Source of the DNA: Oenanthe sinensis
Lineage: Eukaryota > Streptophyta > Magnoliopsida > Apiales > Apiaceae
DNA length: 64,000 nucleotides
Assembly (NCBI GenBank): GCA_028671895.1
Contig: CM053802.1
Location: 18,173,631-18,237,630 of the forward strand
Reading direction: 5' to 3'
Each line of letters opens with the position of its first letter. Position 1 is the first letter of the stretch. Positions 12,323 to 22,900 of this stretch are shown here, piece after piece. Below the pieces are notes generated by a model. It searched no databases. It was not told the DNA's origin and saw nothing but the letters and a program-made list of their open reading frames with translations. The translations under genes were made by a program, and so were the position numbers.

Positions 12323-12368
12323 TATATATACACACGTTCTGCCCTTTTTAATAAACCCAAAACCCTAA
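12323..12368 (+). promoter_or_regulatory. TATA box and telo-box of the GeBP-like gene
   Basis: TATATATA (12323-12330) is followed by the telo-box AAACCCTAA (12360-12368) about 58 bp before the ATG; a second AACCCTAG-like word lies near 12410. Telo-boxes near the start site are known in plant genes expressed in dividing cells. The presumed start of transcription is about 12355. Confidence 0.65.
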
Positions 12369-12425
12369 TTAAGAAGAGTATTATATTATTATAAATATTA
12401 TATTGTAGAACCCTAGAAACAACCA

Positions 12426-13598
12426 ATGGCACGAAAGCGATCCTCTCCACCACCTGAGATTCCCGCCGATGATTCCGACCACGTCGACGACGGCGCCGCC
12501 TCTGGCGACGATGAACAACCAATTGAATCTGACCCCCAAAACGACGTCGCTGAAGAACACGATGATGAGGAGTCTCAAGAAGAGGAAGAAGAGGAGGCTG
12601 AGTCTGAAGAGGAAGCGCCCGTTAGCCCTGATGATCAATCTGGTGAGAAACAGGTTTCTTCGCAAGGATCCGAGTCGATTGGTAAGTCCGGGTCGGATTC
12701 TGAGTCCGAGAAGTCTTCCCCTGTGCCTGTCAAGCCTATTAAGTCAAAACCCATGAAGGTTTTGAACAAAAAACCCGACCCGAAAGTGGATCCGAAACCG
12801 ACTAGGAAGAGGGGTCCTGCGAAACGCCCAGTGGAGAGTGAAAAGAGCGGGAGGGGTGGGGGTAAGAAGGCTAGGGTTTCGAATGGGGATGAGAAGAAGT
12901 CGGGGGTTAATCGGCTTTGGAGTGAGGAAGATGAGATTGGGATTTTGCAAGGAATGATTGAGTATCAGCGTGTGAATGACGAGGACCCGTATTCGGATTT
13001 GGAGGCGTTTTACGAGTTTGTGAAAGATTCGCTTCATGTGAGTGTGTCTACGAAACAGTTGAGTGATAAGATTAGGAGGTTGAAGAAGAAGTATTTGGTT
13101 AATGCTGAGAAAGGAGATGATGTTTTGTTTGTGAAACCGCACGAGGACAAGTCGTTTGAGCTTTCGAAGAAGATTTGGGGCGGTGGGAATGGAGTGGAAG
13201 ATGCTAGTAAGGTTAAGGGTGCTAGGAAGAGGAAGGATAAGGAAATTGTCAAGGTGGTGAATAACGGAGTGAATGGGAAGGAGAAGGATGATGTTGTTAT
13301 GGAAGATGAGGTGGAGAATGGAGTTGATGTTGATGAGGAGGATGATGAAGGTTTGGATTTGAAGGCAATGTATCCGTATCTGACTAAGGCATGGGAGAAG
13401 GATGTTAGTTGTTCGGAGCCGTTGAAAGCGATTAGTATGAGGAATTTTGGGCTTATTGGAATCGAAAAGATGAGGGGTATGGAGAAGGAATGGAAGGATA
13501 TGTATGTGAAGGAAATGCAGTTGTATGTTAAGAAGTTGGATTTGAAGATGAAGCATGCTAAAGTGGTGTTAGAGCAGATGATAAGTTCAGGCCCTTGA
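12426..13598 (+). CDS. GeBP/STKL-family (DUF573) DNA-binding protein
   Basis: One uninterrupted 390-residue ORF; most members of this plant-specific family are also intronless. Residues about 15-75 are acidic (runs of D and E), 110-155 are lysine/arginine-rich and likely carry the nuclear signal, and the GeBP DNA-binding domain spans about 160-250, starting NRLWSEEDEIGILQGMIEY and ending FELSKKIWGG, with the conserved helix STKQLSDKIRRLKKKY. A second acidic block (about 290-310) precedes a C-terminal amphipathic helix rich in M, K and L, probably for dimer formation. Family members regulate trichome and cytokinin- or sugar-related responses; the exact role here cannot be told. The start ATG follows an AACA-type context and the telo-box promoter. 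Confidence 0.92.
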   Translation: MARKRSSPPPEIPADDSDHVDDGAASGDDEQPIESDPQNDVAEEHDDEESQEEEEEEAESEEEAPVSPDDQSGEKQVSSQGSESIGKSGSDSESEKSSPVPVKPIKSKPMKVLNKKPDPKVDPKPTRKRGPAKRPVESEKSGRGGGKKARVSNGDEKKSGVNRLWSEEDEIGILQGMIEYQRVNDEDPYSDLEAFYEFVKDSLHVSVSTKQLSDKIRRLKKKYLVNAEKGDDVLFVKPHEDKSFELSKKIWGGGNGVEDASKVKGARKRKDKEIVKVVNNGVNGKEKDDVVMEDEVENGVDVDEEDDEGLDLKAMYPYLTKAWEKDVSCSEPLKAISMRNFGLIGIEKMRGMEKEWKDMYVKEMQLYVKKLDLKMKHAKVVLEQMISSGP

Positions 13599-16557
13599 TC
13601 TCTTTTCCTGCGGAAAGCTAAAGCTCAGTAGAAGGTCTTAATATATATTATCTTATCATATATTAGTTATCTATTGCATTGCAAGTACTACTAGGTTAAT
13701 CATGTCAGGAGCTTTGGTTTTGACAGGTGTTTTTGTGACTTTTGAGTTATTTTGGCAAATCTAAATCCTGGTCTGAACAGTTTTTGCTTTGGTTATTATT
13801 AATATTATTGGATTCTAGCCATGGTGTTATTATAATTGTTGCTTAAGTTATGTTTTCTGGAACTGCAAGAGCTCTTTACACAGATAACTTAATCATCATG
13901 CTTGATTAAACAGTTAAAATCTGTTTGTTATGTTTTTCAAGTCTTCATACAGAATGACGGTAAACTTACCTTGTTGACAAATTGGAGTTGCAGTTCTTGC
14001 CGGGTAGATGATAAATTTTGAATCTTGATGTTATATTGCTTTGACAGTTGCAACTTGCAGCCAATATTATGCTTTTGTGTAACCATGTGAATGTACTACT
14101 ATCTTCATATCTGAATTAGAAGTTGCTGAGTATTTTAATGGTGTAAACTCATGAAAAGCATAAGGATTGATTATAGAATGCCAAAGTGTGATTATACTCA
14201 TGCTTTTTGGCAACAAGGACCGTAGAAAATTTCTCTACTGGTGCACCCTAAATAATAACCTCTTAATTGTTTTTTAAATAAACCAACCATATTAGATGTA
14301 AATTTCTTGCTGAAATTGATGTTGCATACACATTTAGAGTATCATTTTTTATATTGATACAATTATATTTTCAATGATATAAATTTGTTACTATGTCAAT
14401 GTTATAAATATGTTATAGTATCATTTTTTATAATGATATAATTATATTTTCAATGATATAAATTTGTTATTATGTCAATGTTATAAATATGTTGTTGCAA
14501 GTCACTATATCAGATCAAATCTTGGACATCATCTTATTTTTGTGAAATCTTCTTTTACGGGGAGCCTTTCACAAGTAAACCCTGGGTGTGGATCACCTTA
14601 CTAGACCCAATGCAAGGTAAGTAACTCTATTATCAACTTCATGATCATTAGGCCGCTCCGTGGGGATTTTATTTTGGCTTAAAATATTTGTCATTTACTT
14701 AAAATTCAAAACAAAGTTTATATAATTTTAATAATAGAAACTTAAATGGGGTCCATGTGGACCATAAGATGGGAGAATAGAGTACCAAGAAAACCTCTTA
14801 CGGAGAAGCTGAGGAAGAAATGGGAAAGCTGCAGAACTGATGAAAAACGAGGGAGCTGAAAGATTAGGGTTCTGTCTTGTGGTCTGAGTTAAACATATGC
14901 AGTTATGATGTCCTTATTAGGGGAATCCAATTTTTCCACATAATTATTTGAGATTTTTGTGTAATTTTTCACATGTAAAGAATGCTCTATTGTCAATCTG
15001 AAACATGTGTAAAGTCACTAAACTTGTGAGAGAAGTGCAATGGGAATCACAAAATGGTGCTCTACCTTGTCAAAGATATTGGTAAACCTATTTATGTTTT
15101 ATATTATCAGGTTTTATATTATCAGGCAGCGATTGGCAGTTGCAATTTACTAAAACATTTTTCGAAGCTGATCCTTCGAATGTCACATTTTATTAGTTAC
15201 AAAATTGAAAGAAGAGGCAATTTACTACATTTTCTAAGCTGATTCGTTTACTGTCAAATCTCCTAGTTATAAAATTGAAAGAAGTGGCTATTTTTTGGAC
15301 GACAAGAACAAAGGATGTGAAAGGGTGCTCACCAAAGTGAAAACGAGTTATGCCAGTGTCCATCTTTTCTGATGGTAAAAACTACTTCAAGCATCAAATC
15401 TTCTTCGTATTCCCTGTGCCTTTTCTGTTGATGAACTTCAATCCTGTGCGGCTGTGCCATGTCTGTTGAGACACTTGCCTCCAACAAATGAATAGCTTGT
15501 TTCGTCAAACTCAGGCTAGGACAAGGGAATATCTGTCCATTGTATTTAATGCTTTTAGCTTAACAAAAGTGGAAGAAAAAAAAAGTGGAACGAAACTTGT
15601 GCTATTTTATATGTTGGTTAATAATATTAATTTCCTTACTCCATTCATGCACAAACTAGTAGGCCGCCGATTTGAGAATTCCGTTCCCCTCCACAAAACA
15701 CGTAATATTAAGTTTGTTATCTTACAAAATTTGTTCCTACTCTTCACCTCTTCAACATTCTCGAACTTCTCATTCAATTTCTTCCATTTCTCCAAGCTTT
15801 TCTAAGTATTTACTTGGTAGACATTACATTACCCAGGAATTTTAACTTCCTTAGAATTGACAATATATGAAATTGTTTGATTAATATTAATATGGTAAAT
15901 AAAAATTCTCAGCATGACTTGACCACAAAACATAGAAGTTGCTTGCCCCCACCCTCCTCTAAGTAACTTGCACTTCACATGAATTACAATCTCCAACATA
16001 TCAACCAAACAAAACAAGATTTTCTACTTCCTAGAAATTAAATATTCAAGAAATATTTCTCAAGGAAGGGACTTCCTATAATCAACCAAACAAGCCCCAA
16101 ATCTTCCATTTCTTCCAAGCTCCAACCAAGCAGAACATAACGGATCATGTAGGCGATCAACTTATGTATGTATGCTAGAAAATGACATTGAAGGAAAGAT
16201 AATGTTATTTTTATTAAAAAGACAAAAAAAAAAGGAATAGAAAAAATTCCTAAAACTCAGAAACGAATAACATAACACAAGCTACTTTTTTCCTTTCCAT
16301 TAATATATTTTTTACTGGCAAAAATATACAAACTGAAAAAATATTACAAATAACAGGCTAAAGAATTAAGCCTCGTTAGATGAGCTAAAAGAACTGTACA
16401 CAAAAATGTAAAGGCAGCAGCTGCTTGATAGAATGTTGCTTTGAAATGATAGGCAACCCCCTATATATAATACAAGCCTATGTTAATGATCAAAATTACA
16501 TTCCCAAAGTAATTGGGAATTCCCTACTGTATTACAAAGCAACTGCTGCTGCTTAAA
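13599..16557. other. Intergenic region between two convergent genes
   Basis: It holds the 3' UTR of the GeBP-like gene and that of ATXR3, which face each other. There is a 79-bp tandem duplication (14341-14493), a 15-bp duplication at about 15098-15126, and a one-sided TTGGTTG-type MITE-like stretch near 15800-16100. I see no coding exon. Confidence 0.6.
14341..14493. repeat. Tandem duplication, period 79 bp
   Basis: Unit 14341-14419 is repeated at 14420-14493 with only a few changes. Both begin ATCATTTTTTATA and end TTATAAATATGTT. It is AT-rich and non-coding. Confidence 0.92.
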
Positions 16558-19500
16558 CTACCTATCGCATCTGGCATGAAAAATAGAAGGTCTGTGCTTT
16601 AACCAATGCACCAACTCCTTGTCCAGTGGAGCATTGTGTAAAACAGCATCCAGCATTGGGCTGCCAACGACTTTTATTGAATTCTCAAACGACCAAATTT
16701 GTTCCTTCGGCCACGGTCTTTGCGCGTGTTTCTCCTGCCAGATAATAATCACTGATTAAAATCAAACACACATTCTCAGGTAAAAACATGTAATCAAATA
16801 CTGAAGCAATTTCTACACCAATAACAAAAACCCAACCTCGTGCATTATATTGTTTCTAGCACATGCCACTTTACCACAAACATACAGTAGACACCACTTA
16901 CTGCATGGAGTGAAGTTGAGTATAATGCAAGCTTTATGAACGTTGTAACCATAGCTTGGGGGACACCGAACTACACATATCACTAAGGGAGTCTGGTTGA
17001 TGGTAAATGAACCCGGTTAACGGGAAATTGGAACATACGCCCATGCGTCAGTGTCTAGATGAGTAATTTGATTAATTGGATCAGGATCTAATAATAATTG
17101 CCATTAACCGGGTAAATGATTCCCTTTATACTTCCCATTTACACCCATTCCACTTCCCAATTCCCATCAACAATCCAAACAACCCCTAATTAACTCCTAG
17201 CTGTACACTCTTACCATAGGTGTATCAACTAGTACTCCATAAAAAAGAAAAGGGGGTTAACTTGTTCCAATTTTATATCCATTGAATTTTAATACCAGAA
17301 TAGCAGATATAGTCATGATTCAATGGTTCAGGTCCACTTGTTTTTTCTTTTGTTAATTTCTAATCTTTACAACGCATTTGATTAGTAAAATGGAAAAAAA
17401 AAAGAGAGGCAAGTTTGGTGATTCCAGAGACGACTTACCATCCAACTAAATTAGAATTTATTAGAGCATAGGAGTTTAGTGAATAGGTAGAAAGTTGAAC
17501 ATACAGTTCATATCTGATACTACACTAGACCACCAATTCAGAAATAAGGGCAGGTCAACAGGCACAAAAAGAACTATAGCTGAAAGGCTGGGAAAATGAT
17601 CAAGATGACAATATGACATCAAAGCAATTCTATCTGCACTTCGTTTTTCATGAAATTTCATTTACAAGGTGTACGGAAATATATATACAAAGACCTTTGA
17701 TAAAATCACCAAAAGCAAGCAAAAGGCTGCAAAAAAAAAAAAGGTTGACAGTGTAGTTCCTCAGAACGAACAAATAGGCAATAACCAAAGAGATCCCACA
17801 GGTATGTACGTATAATGGAGCAATAAAGTTTCTTCATCTCTTATCCACCGTTATGGAATAGATAAACAATTAAACTTACCATTCTTGCCAGCATAAGTTT
17901 CAGAGTTCTGGGGCCGTAAATTCTCTGTCTCGATGGCTTATTAACCTTGGCATAAAATGAGCTGATTTCTGGTAGAGACAAACAACCTCTGCTCGCTTCG
18001 GCTAGACTACAATCTGGCTCCGAATTTTGGTTATGCCAAAAAATTAGCTGCCCTAAGCAGTAATTCTCACCATATGTCTTACGATACTCGTGACGATCTG
18101 ACCCCAGTTTATCATTGTACTTGGGACCCAGGTCAAGGGGAGTGATATAAACAGGTGGCGACATTATAGATTTATATTCCTGGAAAACATAAATGTCAAC
18201 TAACATGGCCCATAAAGAGAATATGCAGCTGCCATAGCATCGTAACCCACCCCCACATGGTCACACAAAGGAAGAGATTGAGGCCTATAGAAAGAACCAG
18301 ACTAACATGACTTGCCTGTATTCTGAAAAAACACTTTGTATAAGCATAAAGATGGATCAAGTCAGCAGCAGCATCATGCCGACATTTGTATGAACATTGT
18401 AGATTCCGGACTTCATCCCTCAGCCTGAGAAAGTAGGAAAGCAAAATTACAATGCATAATTGCAAGATATTAGTATTTTTTCACAAAAAGTTCAAGCTGT
18501 CTTGCCACAGTAAAGATTTGCGAAGCGCCCCCTGAATGTCTTCAGAACCAGATGGGTCACGATCACGTATACCGGACATAAGACTGTTAAGTTCTCTATC
18601 ATCCATGTAAGGAGCCATACAATGCAACAGTTCATCAACAAGTGATCCTTCTCCTTTCCATACATGGGAAACTGCTTCTACAGGACTAAGCCTCTCAAGT
18701 GGACGTGGTGCTTTCAACGGATCACCAAAAATGCATCTCAGAACATATCTTACCTGCAAAAATATATCAAATTAGTTACCAGTAGCTAACTTGCTTGCTT
18801 CAAGGTTTGCAAGCTTGATTAGTCCTCGGCATGACCAACTACCTCCGCACTAAAGATTCAAACGTTCTTAATAGAAAATAAATCCTGAAAGTGAATCTTA
18901 ATTAGTCGAGATGTACAAATGCCATACTTTAAGTGCACGGAAGTACGTTTTTATACTTTGAGGGCTGTTGTGTACTTTCGTATAAACTTTGAAGGTTGAA
19001 ATGGTAATAACCCCAAATGTAATATATGTTGACATTACTTTCACCAGGGGCGGATCCCCCATTCATATCTTGGCTTAATTAAATTGTAAAAATTTATTCT
19101 GTGTCCCCATCGATAAAGCTCATGTGCCCCCTCAAAAATCCCATTTCACAATCCAGCCAAACAAAATATACAAAGGACAATAATTAGAAAAAGTGCATTA
19201 TATATATATATATATATATAGTCCCCACTGAATTTTTTTTCCTGGGTCCACTGACTTTCACTTTTCTATTTTTGCCATTTGGAGCAAGTAATAAGAGAAT
19301 TAGATGGCTAATTCTAGTCCAAACATCACAACGGGACAATTAGTTGACAAGGGGTTTTGTGCCAACCAAGTGTTGGATCTGTATATTTTACAAAGGGCAT
19401 CTTCGCTTCACATAAAAAGAAGACAAGTAATGAGGATACCTTGTCCAGAGTAAGCGCCAAATTCTGAAGTCGCTGGTTGTAGACACCCTCAGCCTATACC

Positions 19501-19992
19501 CAATCAAGTAGAATATGAATGCAAGCAAACGGAAAACACATGCTCTTAGTCTTAAATATGAAAAGGACACAAGAGCATGCTAAGCTTCTAAATCTACAAC
19601 ATGCAGACAACCGTGCTCACCTGCACTTCGGCATCAGATTTCTCATCATCCAAGCAAATCTCAGCAAAATATGTTTTCTTCTCTTCCAGATTATGCCTCA
19701 AAATCTCATCTGGAAGTTTGACCCTCTCAAAGTTGATAAACCTCACCTTCAATGTACAACATAAAAGATGTATTAAGAGGAGAATGCATATAGAAGTCCT
19801 AGCAAGCGGGGGATAAAAGATTACCAAACGAGCAGAATATGCTATTAGCCAGTCAGGAAGCCCGCCAAGCAAACAACTGCCAAGTCCAGCCTTTCCCAAA
19901 TCAATGTAATCATCTTCAGATACAGAATTTATTTCACAAGCCTCAAGCAACAATTGATGTCGATTAAGAATTCCATGGGACTCTTTGAGTAT
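16558..19992 (-). other. ATXR3 exons 13-19: conserved C-terminal region
   Basis: Seven exons encode the plant-specific C-terminus, with motifs GLGSCLLGGLPDW, FGDPLKAPRPLERL, YKCRHDAAADLIHLYAYTKC and YGENYCLGQLIFWHNQ, ending WLKHRPSIFHARCDR and a TAG stop at 16558-16560. The exon 17 donor is CAG followed by GCAAGT. The exon 16 donor is ambiguous: three possible sites keep the same phase, and homology favours the GC site at 18505-18504, which restores a conserved Trp. Confidence 0.9.
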
Positions 19993-22900
19993 CTGGTCAA
20001 GATAACAATCAAACAGATGTAATGAGAACTCAAAGACAGGTCAATTATTTTAATTCATTTTTACCATTAATTTTGGTTTATATAGTTTCACCCAGGGCAA
20101 CAAAAAACTGCATAAAACAAGCATGGAGTAATCAAGCAAGGAAATGGTCCACATGTGGGAGACAAAGTCCTGGGAACAGCTCGAACTGTAACATTTTTTA
20201 GCCAAGGAAACTAGCAACCAACCAATCGGATGTTAAATGTAATCTATACTATATTACTAAAGCCAAAATATTTAAATTTTGGTATTCGGTTCGTCGGTAA
20301 TTGGGCTGAATTAAATTAATAACACTAATAATAAAGATTATTTAGTACTTCAGACCGGATTACAATAATAAAAACATGGGCTTCAGATATATAATATTAG
20401 TCGACCGGTAATTTGGCCGAATAAAAATAAGAATAATAACAATAACACGAGCCTCAAGCAACAATTGATGTCGATCAAGAATTCCATGGGGCTCTTTGAG
20501 TATCTGGTCAAGATAACAATCAGACAGATGTGATGAAAACTCAAAAGACAGGTTAATAATTTTAATTCTTTTTACCACTAATTTTGGTTTATATAGAGTT
20601 TCACCCAGGGCAACAAAAAACTGCATAAAACAAGCATGAAGTAATCAAGGCAATGGTCCACATATGTGGGAGACAAAATCCTTGAACAGCTCTAACTGTA
20701 CCATTTTTTAGCCAGGGAAACTAGCAACCAACCAATCGGATGTTGAATGTAATCTATACTATATTACTAAAGCCGAAATATTTAAAGTTAGGTATTCGGT
20801 CCGTCGGTAATTGGGCTGAATTAAATTAATAACACTAAATAAATATTATTTAGTACTTCGGACTGGATTACAATAATAAAAACATGGGCTTCAGATATAT
20901 AATATTAGTCAACCGGTAATTGGGCTGAATAAAAATAAGAATAATAACAATAACATTATAGATTATTTAGTACTTTAGACCCAATTACAATAGTTAAAAT
21001 ATGGATTTTAAATATATAATGTAGATGAGTTATTCTTTCAATTTTTTACAATTACTTATTATATTCTATATATTTAATGTATGTACTACGACTTAATTAT
21101 ATAAAAATATTATACATATGTTAAATCCAATTTAAAATATATTTTTTAATCGTATACATCTTAATTTTTATTCATAATTTATTTATATTATATTAATATA
21201 TAAGGCCGTGCTTGGCACGGGCTATGTATATTGCTACTTTGCTAGTATGAGTTATACTGTACCTTCTGAAAGGCTCCTTCCCCAGTCAGATTCAAATAGC
21301 TTCCACGACAAACTTGACTTCCGCACAGGCAAACAGATGCTTCATATTCTTCCTTACTCTGAAGCATTTACAACAAATATGAGTGTCCAAACACAAAATA
21401 TTATTACAAAGTATTGTATCAGTTTTAATCAAAGTATTGTATTTTAGTTACTTGCCTCAGTAACAGAGTTATAATCAAATGTCACTTCTTCTCCATATCC
21501 AATAGGGCGTACAGTATATATACCAATTTGGTATTGACCCTCAACAGCAGTAACTCTGCAATCATCAACAAGAAGGTATATATAATTTTAAGAAAGCTAA
21601 GGTGCTTCATTCATGTGAGGCCAAACAAGGAAAACTGGGGAAACAAATTATGATGCAGTAAAAAAATCATTGGCGTCGAACATATACAGTGATCATAAGA
21701 AAAAGATTTATTGCCATTGTAGTTTTAGTTATCGAGAGAAATATTAAAATCAATCCTGAATAACCAAGTATAGGCAACAAACTAAAAGTCAATGCTGGTA
21801 AAATAAAGACATATCCTCTTAAGATACAGTGCTAGGCCGCTAGCCAAGTATCACAATAAGGGTTTGAGCTGAAGTTCCATATAAATATACAATGATCATT
21901 ATATGCTTTAGTAGGAGGAAAAAAATAACGTTTACACGAGTACAAATTTTATCAAGACCATAGTTATTAAAGGCAAAAAGCGCAGCGAAGCGTAAAGGGT
22001 CTCCTATAGCTTAAGCGCGAAGCGCGAAGCGAAGCGCGGGCTTTTGTAAAAAAAGCGCACTATATAAATAAATACTTTATATATATATATATATATATAT
22101 GTTAAAATAAATGTAAACATAAAGATTAGTGGGATCACCTAGAGGGAACTAGAATTTCAAGCTAGAGCTAGACTGATAGACATTCTAATTAATAAATATA
22201 ACCTCAAAAGAAAGAAATAGGTCCATGCTTCATATTATTATAAGATACTAAGAAGTGGTAAAAATTTAAATGTGCCCATCAACATCTTCTTCATCATCAA
22301 AATAATCTGAATCTTCATTTTGATCAAGGCTCTTATTCTCTACAAATTCAATCTCCTCTTCCTCATCCTCATACTCAATATCCTCATCCTAGGTTTAAAG
22401 ATATAACATGTGTTTTGTATTGGGTCTTGAAGAAAGAGCCCAAAAAGACAAAATATTGGCCCAAAAAGACAAAATATTGGCCCAAATTTTAAAATAATGT
22501 TTAGATCTTATAAAAAAAGCCTATTTATATAAAAGCCCGCTTTTTTGGAGCTTTTTGCGCTTTGAGCTTCACGATTAAGCGCGCTTAAGCTGGGCTTTTG
22601 AATTTACTCTGAGCTTTTTTTAAGCTAAGCTCAATGGGTGCGCTTCGCGCTTTAAGCTGCGCTTAAGCGCGCTTTTAATAACTATGATCAAGACAAGGGA
22701 AGAAAAAACTAACTTTGCTTCACAATTAGGTCTACAAGAATGACAAATGCGGCTTGCATAATTAGCTTTGTGCATTGCATCAATCACTACTAAATCATAA
22801 CCATCAGCATCACCCTGCCACGAAAATGCATGATCAGGTAATTATTGATTGGAATTGAGACGATTAAATTATAATTTAAGTAACTTTAGGATACCTTTGG

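Noticed and set aside
12744..13556. 270-codon minus-strand ORF
   Set aside because: Antisense of the GeBP-like gene; composition (H, L, I runs) is an artefact of its codons.
19044..19260. Possible hAT start (CAGGGGCGGATCC) in ATXR3 intron 15
   Set aside because: No matching second terminus or target duplication found.
20360..20626. 88-codon minus-strand ORF with HGILDRHQLLLEA
   Set aside because: It is the duplicated start of ATXR3 exon 13 running into intron, not a separate gene.
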